Positions 1-8,489 of a stretch of DNA of 64,000 nucleotides are shown here, in pieces (position 1 is the stretch's first letter; each line of letters starts with the position of its first letter). The stretch spans positions 124,001 through 188,000 of the forward strand of contig NZ_BLVP01000001.1 of NCBI RefSeq assembly GCF_013340305.1. Direction: 5' to 3'. The translations under genes were made by a program, and so were the position numbers. Below the pieces are notes generated by a model. The model was not told the DNA's origin and ran no database searches. It was given only the letters and a program-made list of their open reading frames with translations. This stretch comes from Desulfovibrio psychrotolerans (GTDB lineage Bacteria; Desulfobacterota; Desulfovibrionia; Desulfovibrionales; Desulfovibrionaceae).

Positions 1-108
1 GAATGGCAGATACCTTCACCCCCTCCGCATCATAACTTTGTGACGGAACCGGTGGTGGATCGCGGACCCTATGATTACAGGGGAGTGCAGCGCGATGAGT
101 GCGATTAA
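1..108 (+). CDS. ctaD: Cytochrome c oxidase subunit I, C-terminal end (partial)
   Basis: Only the last 35 codons are in the window, reading from base 1 to TAA at 106-108. The tail begins EWQIPSPPPHHNF, which matches the conserved C-terminal E-W-x-I-P-S-P-P-P-x-x-N-F signature of haem-copper oxidase subunit I. This is the catalytic membrane subunit holding the haem-Cu site for O2 reduction. The stop overlaps the start of subunit III by 14 bases, so the two are translated together. The catalytic residues lie outside the window. Confidence 0.85.
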   Translation, partial: EWQIPSPPPHHNFVTEPVVDRGPYDYRGVQRDECD

Positions 109-691
109 GGATTATACCGGCGCGAAACTGGGCATGTGGCTGTTTCTGTTCACGGAAGTGCTGCTCTTCGGCGGGCTGTTTTTGCTGTATGCCGCCTATC
201 TGCACAAGTTTCCGCAGGAGTTCCACGTTTCCGGTAAAGAACTGAATGTGGTGCTTGGCGGGATAAACACCGTGGTGCTGATTACCAGTTCATGGTTCAT
301 GGCACTTTCCATAAGCGCACTGCAGCAGGGGCATGTGGGGCAGAGCAAAAAGTTTTTACTGCTCACCCTTGCCATGGCAGCGGCATTTCTGGTGATTAAG
401 TACTTTGAATGGTCAGCGAAAATTCGTCTTGGAATTTTTCCTGATTCCCAAGTGCTGCTGGCCCGCCCGCCCGGCGATGTTATTTTCTTCGGGCTGTACT
501 ATCTGATGACGGGGTTGCACGGGCTGCATGTGATTATCGGCGGTGGGCTGCTTTCTTTTGCCTATTTTCTCATCCATACAGGCAGGGTAACACAGAAGGA
601 TTTTGTCTTTCTGGAAAACTCCGGGCTCTACTGGCATCTTGTGGACCTTGTGTGGATATATCTCTTCCCGCTCTTTTACCTGATAGCTTAG
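95..691 (+). CDS. ctaE: Cytochrome c oxidase subunit III
   Basis: A 198-residue integral membrane protein of the haem-copper oxidase subunit III family. It has about five hydrophobic segments and the typical ending 'YWHLVDLVWIYLFPLFYL'. The start at 95 is preferred over the in-frame ATG at 71 because a GGGAG ribosome site (80-84) sits just before it and the protein then opens MSAIKDYTGAKLG, as is usual. Nothing is missing at the C terminus. It lies in the oxidase operon directly after subunit I and before subunit IV. Subunit III stabilises the complex and does not bind the redox centres. Confidence 0.9.
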   Translation: MSAIKDYTGAKLGMWLFLFTEVLLFGGLFLLYAAYLHKFPQEFHVSGKELNVVLGGINTVVLITSSWFMALSISALQQGHVGQSKKFLLLTLAMAAAFLVIKYFEWSAKIRLGIFPDSQVLLARPPGDVIFFGLYYLMTGLHGLHVIIGGGLLSFAYFLIHTGRVTQKDFVFLENSGLYWHLVDLVWIYLFPLFYLIA

Positions 692-700
692 GAGTAATCC

Positions 701-994
701 ATGAAAGAGCAGCACGAAGCACATCACATTACATCTTACAGATTCAATGCCATCATATGGGGCGCTTTGCTGGTGCTCACGGTGGTTACCGTAGTGGCGG
801 CACAGTTCGACTTCGGCTTCCTGAATGTGGTGGTGGCCATGACCATTGCAACCACAAAGGCGGCTCTGGTCATTTTTTTCTTCATGCATCTGCATTATGA
901 AAAACCGCTGTTCAAGATACTCGTGTTCCTTACGTTTTTCCTGCTGGCCATAGCCATTGGCTTTACCTTCTTCGACATCGCCTACAGGTACTGA
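701..994 (+). CDS. ctaF: Cytochrome c oxidase subunit IV (prokaryotic type)
   Basis: A 97-residue protein with three hydrophobic helices and the pattern of the prokaryotic COX4 family, including 'TTKAALVIFFFMHLHYE' around residues 47-63. It starts 9 bases after subunit III with GGAG just upstream. The role is accessory: assembly or stability of the oxidase. The order I-III-IV-II here differs from the more common II-I-III order, but all are on one strand with minimal spacing, so one transcript is likely. Confidence 0.85.
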   Translation: MKEQHEAHHITSYRFNAIIWGALLVLTVVTVVAAQFDFGFLNVVVAMTIATTKAALVIFFFMHLHYEKPLFKILVFLTFFLLAIAIGFTFFDIAYRY

Positions 995-1004
995 GGATAC
1001 GAGC

Positions 1005-2234
1005 ATGCTTCCACAAAATTTTGATGCGGTGGCAAAGGTCGATTTTGCTTTTTATTACATCTTCGGCATATCAATCGTCCTGTTGCTGGGCATAACGGCT
1101 GTGGCGGGCTGGTTTGTCTACCGCTACCACCATACCAGAAATCCCAAGGCTACCGATATATCCGGCAATCTGTGGGCAGAAGTTGCATGGACGGTCATTC
1201 CGTCACTCATTGTCATGTCCATGTTCTATTACGGATGGGTGGGATACAAGGCCTTGCGCACGGTGCCGGATAACGCAATGACGGTAAAGGTCACTGCGCG
1301 CATGTGGTCGTGGGTGTTTCAATATGAAAACGGCAAACGCAGCAGTGTGCTGTATGTACCGCAGGGCACTCCCGTGCGGCTGGATATGACCTCTGTGGAT
1401 GTCATCCACAGTCTGTATATCCCGGCCTACCGCATAAAAATGGACACGGTGCCGCGTATGGATACCTATGCGTGGTTCAACCCGGACACGCAGGGGTCTT
1501 ACGACATATTCTGTGCCGAATATTGTGGCATGAAGCACGCCAACATGATTTCCACTGTGGAGGTGCTGACGCCCGATGAATTTGAAGCATGGTATACCGA
1601 TGCCAACGCTTCGGAAGGGGCGGGCAGGGCGGTGTCTCTGTTTGAGACATACGGCTGCCTCGGCTGTCATTCGCTGGACGGAACGGACGGCGTGGGACCA
1701 TCGCTCAAAAACCTGTATGGCGCGACACGGCAGGTGGTTATGCCCGACGGCACGAGCAAGGAGCTTGTGGCGGATGAACCGTATCTGCGCCGTGCCATTC
1801 TGGACCCCGCTGCGGAACTGACAGCAGGGTACGCTCCGGTAATGATGCCTTATGAGGGTGCCGTTTCGGAAGACGATCTTAAGGTTATGGTGCAATGGCT
1901 GATGCACGGGAACCAGGTATCCATTGACGCCGGACGCGACCTGATGATGGCTGAAGGGTGTATTTCGTGCCATTCCACGGACGGGACCATGATAGCCGGT
2001 CCTACGCTCAAGGATATATGGGGACGCTCTGTCACCGTGATTGAGAACGGAAAAGAGCGAACTCTGGCGGCGGACCGCGACTACCTGATTGAAGCCATTG
2101 TTGATCCTTCACGGACCATGGTGAAGGGGTTTGATCCCATTATGCCCCCTTATGAATACCTGACGCCGGAGCAGCTGGAGCTTATGCTGCAATATATGCA
2201 GTCGCTTTCTGAACCCGGTGCGGACGGGCAGTAG
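1005..2234 (+). CDS. ctaC: Cytochrome c oxidase subunit II with two C-terminal cytochrome c domains
   Basis: A 409-residue protein. Two N-terminal membrane helices (about residues 15-75) are followed by a periplasmic cupredoxin domain with the CuA ligand motif CAEYCGMKH beginning at C170, with M later in the motif. Two fused c-type haem domains follow, with CLGCH at 218-222 and CISCH at 319-323. Each has a later methionine that could be the distal ligand. The two haem domains align with each other ('LDPAAELTAGYAPVMMPYE' against 'VDPSRTMVKGFDPIMPPYE'), which suggests internal duplication. The start at 1005 has GAGG upstream and is preferred over the ATG at 957 inside subunit IV. The fused haems imply electrons arrive directly from periplasmic cytochrome c. 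Confidence 0.93.
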   Translation: MLPQNFDAVAKVDFAFYYIFGISIVLLLGITAVAGWFVYRYHHTRNPKATDISGNLWAEVAWTVIPSLIVMSMFYYGWVGYKALRTVPDNAMTVKVTARMWSWVFQYENGKRSSVLYVPQGTPVRLDMTSVDVIHSLYIPAYRIKMDTVPRMDTYAWFNPDTQGSYDIFCAEYCGMKHANMISTVEVLTPDEFEAWYTDANASEGAGRAVSLFETYGCLGCHSLDGTDGVGPSLKNLYGATRQVVMPDGTSKELVADEPYLRRAILDPAAELTAGYAPVMMPYEGAVSEDDLKVMVQWLMHGNQVSIDAGRDLMMAEGCISCHSTDGTMIAGPTLKDIWGRSVTVIENGKERTLAADRDYLIEAIVDPSRTMVKGFDPIMPPYEYLTPEQLELMLQYMQSLSEPGADGQ

Positions 2235-2243
2235 GTTCAAAAG

Positions 2244-3239
2244 ATGTGGCACATGCGAATAGCTATGCGCGATACCCCTGCACACAAGGAAGAATCTGCG
2301 CCTGTAGCTCATGACGGTGCGTTGAAACACGGGGACACGATTTCCGGCAGGCACAGCGGGCGGGAGATTCTGCCTGATTCCTGTGCACGGGCTGCCTGTG
2401 CGCTGTTCCGGTTGCCGGTGTCGTTTATGGTCGCGGTATCTTCCGCATTCGGCTACCTGCTGGTGCAGCCTGTACCTGATATACGTCTCGCTCTGACCTT
2501 TGCGGGCACGTTTCTGCTTGCTTCCGCATGCTCCGTGCTGAACCAGGTGCAGGAACGTGACACCGATGCCCTGTTCAGCCGAACGGCCGTACGTCCTTTG
2601 CCAGCGGGGCGGCTTACGCTCATGCAGGCACAGCTCTGTGCGTCTGCATGTTTCGCTCTGGCACTGGCCTGTTTTGTTGCCTTAAACGATTGGGCACTTC
2701 TCTGGTTGTATGTTGTGATCATTGTTCTGTACAACGGCGTGTATACTCCGTTGAAACGCAGAACAGCTTTTTCTCTTCTGGTGGGTGCCGTGCCCGGAGC
2801 ATTGCCCCCGGTTACGGGCTGGATTGCCGCAGGTGGCAGCGTGTGGGACACCGCGCTGGGGGCGCTGTTTGTTGTGTACTATCTTTGGCAGGTGCCCCAT
2901 TTCTGGCTCAGGGCGGAGCGCGATGCGGATGAATATGCGCGCGCCGGCCTGCCCGTGCCTATTCTGCATTTCGGCGCGACCCGATATGCACGCCTGTTGC
3001 GGGTATGGTTCCACGCCTATATTGTGGGGTTGCTCATGTTGCCCCTGTTCTCGTTTATGCATACCACGGCCATGCGCGTTTCCGTGACATTGTGCGCTAT
3101 GGCTGTGTTGCTTGCTGTGGGATTGCTGCTGCATGCAGGGCAGAACAGGCGGGCGCTGCACTGGATTAACGCCTCGCTTCTTGCCGTCATGGTCCTGCTG
3201 CTGGCAGACAGGATGTGGCTGGCTCATGGAATGCTGTAA
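2244..3239 (+). CDS. ctaB: Protohaem IX farnesyltransferase (haem O synthase)
   Basis: A 331-residue UbiA-family prenyltransferase with about nine hydrophobic helices. It attaches a farnesyl group to haem b to make haem O for the oxidase. The diphosphate-binding motif is seen as 'NQVQERDTDALFSRTAVRPL', matching the family's N-x3-E-x-x-D-x3-x-R-T-x-x-R-P-L pattern, and a second acidic loop reads 'RAERDADEYARAGLPVP'. The first about 50 residues are a hydrophilic extension; in-frame ATGs at 2253 and 2265 are alternative starts. It is the last gene of the oxidase cluster. No haem A synthase is seen in the window, consistent with but not proof of an o-type haem. Confidence 0.9.
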   Translation: MWHMRIAMRDTPAHKEESAPVAHDGALKHGDTISGRHSGREILPDSCARAACALFRLPVSFMVAVSSAFGYLLVQPVPDIRLALTFAGTFLLASACSVLNQVQERDTDALFSRTAVRPLPAGRLTLMQAQLCASACFALALACFVALNDWALLWLYVVIIVLYNGVYTPLKRRTAFSLLVGAVPGALPPVTGWIAAGGSVWDTALGALFVVYYLWQVPHFWLRAERDADEYARAGLPVPILHFGATRYARLLRVWFHAYIVGLLMLPLFSFMHTTAMRVSVTLCAMAVLLAVGLLLHAGQNRRALHWINASLLAVMVLLLADRMWLAHGML

Positions 3240-3368
3240 CAGACTGTTGGGAAAGACAATGCGTTGTATCTTGCTGAAAGAGCAGGGCCTTTTGTAGTTA
3301 CATTGTTTTCTCGACCGCCGGTTGTTTTTTAGCGCGATGTTTTGCCATTTCCGGGTTTGCTGTGGAAA

Positions 3369-3396
3369 TGGACTTTTTAACGGCTCTTACTATAGC
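3369..3396 (+). promoter_or_regulatory. Candidate sigma-70 promoter for the small membrane protein gene
   Basis: TGGACT (3369-3374) and TATAGC (3391-3396) are separated by 16 bases and end 20 bases before the ATG at 3417. Each hexamer matches the consensus at four positions. The 177-base gap after ctaB suits an independent promoter, but no transcript data are available. Confidence 0.4.
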
Positions 3397-3416
3397 GAAA
3401 GGATTGGGCACGGAGT

Positions 3417-3857
3417 ATGGATACCCGGTTGATCATGTGGATTCACCCGTTCATGCAGACTGTTGCAACCATTGCCGGATTTGCCGCCATGTACTGGGGA
3501 TTCAGGCGATTTCAGATGCTGCATCTCAAGCAGAAGGTGCTGTTCCCGTGGAAGAGCCATGTCCGATGGGGAACGGTAGCCTTGCTGCTATGGGCAGTGG
3601 GGCTGGGAGTGGGGTTGTTTGCCGCTCATGCCGGGTGGGGTTCTATTTTGCTCACGCAGGTGCATTACATGGTTGCCTTTGCCGTGGCCCCGCTGTGTGT
3701 GACGGCATATGCCACCGGGTACGTGATGGATAAATACAAAAAGAAACGCACCGTTCTGAATGTGGTGCACGGCCTGAATAACCTGCTGCTGTGCCTGCTC
3801 ATCTGCATACAAGTGGTAACAGGAGTTTGGGTGATTAAGGTGTTTCTCATGTACTGA
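3417..3857 (+). CDS. Small four-helix membrane protein, possible b-type haem protein
   Basis: A 146-residue protein with four predicted membrane helices and histidines at or near helix ends: 'WIHPFMQ' near residue 9, 'QVHYMVAFAV' near 80 and 'VVHGLNNLLL' near 120. This resembles DUF4079 and cytochrome b561-like proteins, where such histidines bind haem b. I cannot assign a function from sequence alone. It follows the cytochrome oxidase operon on the same strand, so a link to respiratory electron flow is plausible but inferred. A GGAG-like site lies just before the ATG. A strong bidirectional terminator follows. Confidence 0.7.
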   Translation: MDTRLIMWIHPFMQTVATIAGFAAMYWGFRRFQMLHLKQKVLFPWKSHVRWGTVALLLWAVGLGVGLFAAHAGWGSILLTQVHYMVAFAVAPLCVTAYATGYVMDKYKKKRTVLNVVHGLNNLLLCLLICIQVVTGVWVIKVFLMY

Positions 3858-3893
3858 AGGAAGAAGCGGTATTGCCGCATACGGGAAAATAAT

Positions 3894-3924
3894 AAAGCCG
3901 CCGTGCCTTGGGCATGGCGGCTTT
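3894..3924. terminator. Bidirectional intrinsic terminator
   Basis: A 14-bp stem (AAAGCCGCCGTGCC with its complement, one G-T pair) and a short loop, with A and T ends on both sides. It lies between convergent genes and can stop transcripts of both. Confidence 0.8.
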
Positions 3925-4007
3925 GCAGTTTGTTGTGCTTTGCTGCCTGCTGATGAAAAGAGGTTTTCGCAGCAAGTCAGCAGGTTGCTTGATAGTGCAG
4001 AACCCCG

Positions 4008-5309
4008 CTACAGTTCGCGGCTGTCGAACACCCGTTTGGCCTTTCCTGCGGAGCGTTCTATAGTGCGCGGTTCCACAAGGCGGACCTTGGTGGAAACCCC
4101 CAGAAACTCCTTTATGGTCTTCTGGATGCGTCCCTCTATGCGTTGCAGATTCTTGATGGCATCGGAGAACATGGCCTCGTCCACTTCCACCTGAATTTCC
4201 ATATGGTCCAGGTTGCCTTCTCTGGTGACGAGGATGCGGTAATGGGGAGATGCTCCTTCGGTCTCCAGAATGATGGATTCAATCTGCGAGGGGAATACGT
4301 TGACACCGCGGATGATAAGCATGTCGTCGCTGCGCCCGGTTACGCGGCGCATGCGCACATGGGTTCTGCCGCAGGAACAGGGTACGTAGTTCAGGGAACT
4401 GATGTCGCGCGTGCGGTAGCGGATGAGCGGAATGCCTTCTTTGGTCAGAGTGGTGATGACCAGTTCGCCGGTTGCCCCGGGGGGCAGTTGCTCTCCGGTT
4501 ACGGGATCGATGATTTCCGGCAGGAAATGGTCTTCATAAATATGCATGCCGTCTTTGGCCACCGCGCATTCCATGGATACGCCCGGCCCCATGATTTCCG
4601 ATAGGCCGTAGATATTCACGGCGGTGATGCCCATTTTTGTTTCAATATCGGCGCGCATTTCATCCGTCCACGGTTCGGCACCGAAAATGCCGATGCGCAG
4701 CGGCAGGGTGCGGATGTCTATGCCTGCTTCCAGCGCGGCCTCGTGAAGCACAAGTGCGTAAGAAGGCGTACTGCACAGCACTGTTGCGCCAAAATCACGC
4801 ATGAGCTGCACCTGCCGCTTGGTTCCGCCGCCTGATACCGGAATGACGGTGGCCCCAAGGCGTTCTGCTCCATAGTGAGCACCAAGCCCGCCGGTGAACA
4901 GCCCGTATCCGTAAGCATTATGAATGAAATCCTGCCGTGATGCCCCGGCGCACATGAAGGAACGCGCCATGAGCTCTGCCCAGTTGTTCACATCGCGTTG
5001 CGTGTAGCCCACAACCGTTGCCTTGCCTGTGGTGCCGCTGGAGGCGTGAAGGCGCACGATGTTTTCTTTGGGAACGGCAAACAGCCCGAACGGATAATTG
5101 TTGCGCAGGTCCTGCTTTTCGGTAAACGGCAGATACTTCAGATCGTTGAGAGATTTGATGTGCGCGGGCTGAATGCCTGCCTCATCAAACCGTTTGCGAT
5201 AGTGCGGCACGTTGGCGTACACGCGTTCGCAAAGGTTTTGGAGCCGCCGCAACTGGAGCGCTTCCAGTTCCTCGCGGGGAAGCGTCTCACGCTCAACGTC
5301 GAATATCAT
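4008..5309 (-). CDS. paaK: Phenylacetate-CoA ligase family protein
   Basis: A 433-residue member of the ANL adenylating superfamily, PaaK type. It activates an aryl-acetate (phenylacetate or a related acid) with ATP and CoA. The AMP-binding loop SSGTTGKAT is at about residues 90-98, followed by '[13 protein letters not shown]' and a C-terminal '[20 protein letters not shown]', all typical of PaaK, and the length matches. The start at 5309 is chosen because AGGAGA lies just upstream; the longer frame to 5366 lacks such a site. It stands alone, without other phenylacetate catabolism genes nearby. In anaerobes such ligases often serve aromatic amino acid oxidation (indolepyruvate or phenylpyruvate routes), so the substrate is uncertain. 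Confidence 0.88.
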   Translation of the reverse strand: MIFDVERETLPREELEALQLRRLQNLCERVYANVPHYRKRFDEAGIQPAHIKSLNDLKYLPFTEKQDLRNNYPFGLFAVPKENIVRLHASSGTTGKATVVGYTQRDVNNWAELMARSFMCAGASRQDFIHNAYGYGLFTGGLGAHYGAERLGATVIPVSGGGTKRQVQLMRDFGATVLCSTPSYALVLHEAALEAGIDIRTLPLRIGIFGAEPWTDEMRADIETKMGITAVNIYGLSEIMGPGVSMECAVAKDGMHIYEDHFLPEIIDPVTGEQLPPGATGELVITTLTKEGIPLIRYRTRDISSLNYVPCSCGRTHVRMRRVTGRSDDMLIIRGVNVFPSQIESIILETEGASPHYRILVTREGNLDHMEIQVEVDEAMFSDAIKNLQRIEGRIQKTIKEFLGVSTKVRLVEPRTIERSAGKAKRVFDSREL

Positions 5310-5541
5310 ACCGTATCTCCTGCGTCTGAGTGGAAAAGAGTAGCTGTTTGTACTGTATACCGGCAACAGGCACCAACTACCGTGATGTGCCTCATTCCCG
5401 GCGTGCGGTCAAGGTGTGCCCCGGTAAGGAGGCATGCTGCAACCCCGGTTGTCCGTTACTCTTCCGTCATTTGCCTCGGCGGACAGAATACGTTAGGATT
5501 TGCCTTTCATTATCGCATAAAATGATATGCAAGGAGTTTCC

Positions 5542-6156
5542 ATGCCTGCTGAGACGCATATAGGTGGTCTGCCGGAATCTTTTCGTGAACTTGTACTGCA
5601 AAACCGCAGCTATCGCCGTTTTGCTGAATCTGAACGTGTTTCCGTCAAACTGCTTGAAGAGCTGGCGGAACTTGCCCGCTGCATTCCTGCCAGCGCCAAT
5701 CGCCAGCCTTTGAAGTTTGCCCTTGTTTCCGATGCGGACAAGTGCGCGGAAATATTTCCCAGTCTGGGCTGGGCCGGATATCTGCCGGAATGGAAAGGGC
5801 CTGAAGCCGGTGAGCGGCCTGCAGCCTACATTGTCATTCTGGGCGACGACAGCATCAGCACTGACACCCAGACAGACCTTGGCATAGCCGCGCAGACCAT
5901 TATGCTGGGCGCTGCCGCCTGCGGTCTTGGCGGCTGCATGATGGGGGCTATAAATAGAGAAAAGATCCACGCCACGCTTGGTCTTGCAGATACGCTGCGT
6001 GTTCTGCTGGTGCTCGCTCTTGGCCGGCCGGTGGAAAAAGTGCAGCTGGAACCCCTTGGCGCGGATGGAAATATCAAGTATTGGCGTGACGCCGAGGGCG
6101 GTCATCATGTTCCCAAGCGCAGCTTGGAAGAACTGATCGCTGCCCGGTACGCATAA
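5542..6156 (+). CDS. Nitroreductase family protein
   Basis: A 204-residue FMN-dependent nitroreductase-fold protein. It opens with the family signature 'NRSYRRFAESERVS' (residues 21-34), has 'ARCIPASANRQPLKFALV' as the FMN and substrate segment, and 'AAQTIMLGAAACGLGGCMMG' in the middle. These enzymes reduce quinones, nitro groups or flavins with NAD(P)H; the substrate cannot be read from sequence. The start at 5542 follows AAGGAG at 5531-5536; the ATG at 5527 contains that site within its own codons. It is transcribed away from paaK and is 22 bases from rsfS, with which it may be co-transcribed. Confidence 0.85.
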   Translation: MPAETHIGGLPESFRELVLQNRSYRRFAESERVSVKLLEELAELARCIPASANRQPLKFALVSDADKCAEIFPSLGWAGYLPEWKGPEAGERPAAYIVILGDDSISTDTQTDLGIAAQTIMLGAAACGLGGCMMGAINREKIHATLGLADTLRVLLVLALGRPVEKVQLEPLGADGNIKYWRDAEGGHHVPKRSLEELIAARYA

Positions 6157-6178
6157 TCAATTACAATCGGACACCCTA

Positions 6179-6568
6179 ATGACTGTATCCAAAGATAAGA
6201 AATTCTCCACCGTTCCCGTAGCGGAAAAGGTGGAGAACATTGTGAAATGGCTGGAAGAAAAGCATGCTTCCGATATCCTCGCGCTGAACCTTGAACGCGT
6301 GAATTCGTTTACGGATGCCGTGATCATCGTCACTGCAAAATCCGTCCGGCAGGGCCAGGCTATTGCCGAGCATGTCTATGCCATGGCCAAACAGGCAAAC
6401 TACGAATATCTGCGTGTGGAAGGAAAGGATTCCGGCCAGTGGATTCTGGTAGACCTGAACGATGTGGTCATAAACGTTTTTCAGGAAGACGTGCGTCGGC
6501 TTTTCAATCTGGAAAGCCTGTGGGCCGATGCCGCCATACTGAACACAAACGAGTCTGAACACGCATGA
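6179..6568 (+). CDS. rsfS: Ribosome silencing factor RsfS
   Basis: A 129-residue RsfS/YbeB/Iojap protein. It binds large-subunit protein uL14 and blocks subunit joining in starvation. Recognised by 'NSFTDAVIIVTAKSVRQGQA' and the core 'GQWILVDLNDVVINVFQED' near residues 80-98, which match the family closely. Its stop overlaps the start of gpmI by four bases (ATGA), so the two are coupled. A tail of about 25 residues follows the core. Confidence 0.92.
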   Translation: MTVSKDKKFSTVPVAEKVENIVKWLEEKHASDILALNLERVNSFTDAVIIVTAKSVRQGQAIAEHVYAMAKQANYEYLRVEGKDSGQWILVDLNDVVINVFQEDVRRLFNLESLWADAAILNTNESEHA

Positions 6569-8121
6569 GCACCCTTACCCCCACGCTGCTGCTTATTCTG
6601 GATGGCTGGGGCATGGCCCCGCAAGGGGAGGGGAACGCGGTCTCCTTGGCCCGCACCCCCGTGCTGGACAGTCTTCCGCTTCGGTTTGCCCACGCCCGCC
6701 TCACCTGTTCAGGCAGGGCGGTGGGGCTGCCCGAAGGGTTTATGGGCAACTCGGAAGTGGGGCACATGAATATCGGTGCCGGGCGCGTGATCTATCAGGA
6801 CATGACGCGTATAGACGTTGCCATTGAAGACGGCTCCTTCCGGGCCAATCCCGTTCTCGGCAAACTGCTTGCCGACATCAAGGCCTCGGGGGGCAGGCTG
6901 CACCTTATGGGGCTTGTCTCGGACGGGGGGGTGCACAGCCATATCCGCCACATTGTTGCTCTGCTGGAACTGGCCCGGGATGCCGGAGTGGAGGTCCTTG
7001 TTCACGCCTTCATGGATGGACGGGATACCGGCCCCACAAGCGGCAAGGGCTATCTTGAAGCCTTGCAGGGCGCCATGGACAACCTCAAGTCCGGCCGCAT
7101 AGCCACGATTTGCGGCCGGTATTATGCCATGGACCGTGACAAGCGATGGGACCGTGTGCAGGTGGCGTGGGATTGCCTTGTGCATGGCAGGGGGGATTCT
7201 GTACCCGAGGCGGTTGCTGCTGTTCAGGCTGCGTACGATGCGGGGGTAACGGATGAGTTTATCCGCCCCAGCGTAATCGTGGAAAACAGAGACGGAACGG
7301 AATTACAACCTGTGGCTCCTGTGCAGGATAATGACGGGATGTTCTTCTTCAATTTCCGTGCTGACAGGGCAAGGGAGCTTACCCGCGCGTTCATAGATGA
7401 TGCTTTTGAAGAGTTTCCCCGCGGCAGAAGGCCGAAGCTTGCCGGATTTGCCACCATGACCGCCTATGATGCAATGTTTCCGCTGCCTGTGGCATTCACC
7501 AAGGAGGCGGGCACGGACACGCTGGGTGAGACGGTTGCACACGCGGGGCTGCGGCAGCTGCGGATTGCGGAAACGGAAAAATACGCCCACGTAACCTATT
7601 TTTTCAACTGCGGACGGGAAGAACCTTTTCCGGGTGAAGACCGTATTCTGGTAAACTCCCCCCGCGATGTGGCCACCTATGACCTCAAGCCGGAAATGAG
7701 CGTGCCTGAGGTGACGGAACGGCTCTTGGAAGCATGGAAAAGCGGTGCATATGATCTTGTGGTCTGCAATCTCGCCAATCTGGACATGGTTGGGCATACC
7801 GGGAGCATTCCGGCCGCCGTGGCCGCCTGCGAAGCTGTGGATGGCTGCGTGGGACGCATTCTGCAGGCAGTGCTTGATTCCGGTGGCCGGGCTCTTGTCA
7901 CCGCAGACCACGGCAATGCGGAAGAGATGCTGGATGCCAAAGGCCTGCCCCAGACTGCGCACAGTATGAACCCTGTGCCCCTGGTGCTGGTGGAAAACAA
8001 CTCGCAGGTCACCTTGCAGCGGGAAGGCATTCTGGGGGACATTGCCCCCACCATATTAGACCTTTGGGGTACGAAGCAGCCGGACGCCATGACCGGCAGC
8101 AGTCTTGTGGTTAAAGCCTGA
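6565..8121 (+). CDS. gpmI: 2,3-bisphosphoglycerate-independent phosphoglycerate mutase
   Basis: A 518-residue alkaline-phosphatase-superfamily enzyme interconverting 3- and 2-phosphoglycerate with two Mn ions. The metal and nucleophile motifs are present: 'LLILDGWG' near residue 9-16, 'GNSEVGHMNIGAGR' with the phosphorylated serine at S63, 'MDGRDTGP' near 152 and 'VTADHGNAEEM' near 448. The length is normal for the family. It starts within rsfS (ATGA overlap) and is followed at 35 bases by a zinc-ribbon gene. It serves both glycolysis and gluconeogenesis. Confidence 0.96.
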   Translation: MSTLTPTLLLILDGWGMAPQGEGNAVSLARTPVLDSLPLRFAHARLTCSGRAVGLPEGFMGNSEVGHMNIGAGRVIYQDMTRIDVAIEDGSFRANPVLGKLLADIKASGGRLHLMGLVSDGGVHSHIRHIVALLELARDAGVEVLVHAFMDGRDTGPTSGKGYLEALQGAMDNLKSGRIATICGRYYAMDRDKRWDRVQVAWDCLVHGRGDSVPEAVAAVQAAYDAGVTDEFIRPSVIVENRDGTELQPVAPVQDNDGMFFFNFRADRARELTRAFIDDAFEEFPRGRRPKLAGFATMTAYDAMFPLPVAFTKEAGTDTLGETVAHAGLRQLRIAETEKYAHVTYFFNCGREEPFPGEDRILVNSPRDVATYDLKPEMSVPEVTERLLEAWKSGAYDLVVCNLANLDMVGHTGSIPAAVAACEAVDGCVGRILQAVLDSGGRALVTADHGNAEEMLDAKGLPQTAHSMNPVPLVLVENNSQVTLQREGILGDIAPTILDLWGTKQPDAMTGSSLVVKA

Positions 8122-8156
8122 CCAGAATTGATGCGCAAATTGAAGGAGAATGGGCT

Positions 8157-8402
8157 TTGTCTTCACGCAACAAAAAGCCGCTTGCCCCGGTTAAGCCGGC
8201 AGGGCTGGAAATGATATTCTTTTACGGGTGCCCTCATTGCAGCCACCGGGTGCCGCTGCTGGCCCCCACGCAACCGGCCATGGCGCAATGCGATGCCTGT
8301 GCACAGCATTTTCCCATTGTGCCGGTGGATGAAAAGACACTGCGATTTATGAAGACGATGCTTGCCAACGGCAGGGCAGGCATAGATCCTGACTTCATGT
8401 AA
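8157..8402 (+). CDS. Small zinc-ribbon protein
   Basis: An 81-residue protein with two cysteine pairs, 'GCPHCSHRVP' and 'QCDACAQHFP', about 20 residues apart, which together look like one zinc ribbon. No enzymatic motif is present. The start is TTG at 8157, supported by an AAGGAG site ending about 9 bases upstream; no in-frame ATG would keep the first cysteine pair. It is the last gene of the rsfS-gpmI operon, directly before a strong terminator. Function unknown. Confidence 0.75.
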   Translation: MSSRNKKPLAPVKPAGLEMIFFYGCPHCSHRVPLLAPTQPAMAQCDACAQHFPIVPVDEKTLRFMKTMLANGRAGIDPDFM

Positions 8403-8415
8403 CACTTGAAGCAAT

Positions 8416-8453
8416 AAAACCCCCGCAGGGTGCGAAAACACTGCGGGGGTTTT
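8416..8453 (+). terminator. Intrinsic terminator of the rsfS-gpmI operon
   Basis: A perfect 13-bp stem (AAAACCCCCGCAG and its complement) with a 12-base loop and a terminal T run. The A-rich 5' side makes it usable in both directions, so it may also stop the convergent gene ending at 8490. Confidence 0.88.
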
Positions 8454-8489
8454 GCTTGGCGCAGTATCGTAACCGCCTGTGTCTTACCA

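Noticed and set aside
5425-5505. A 20-codon frame with AAGGAGG directly before ATG upstream of the nitroreductase
   Set aside because: The ribosome site is only one base from the ATG, the peptide is unremarkable and no leader-type pairing was seen.
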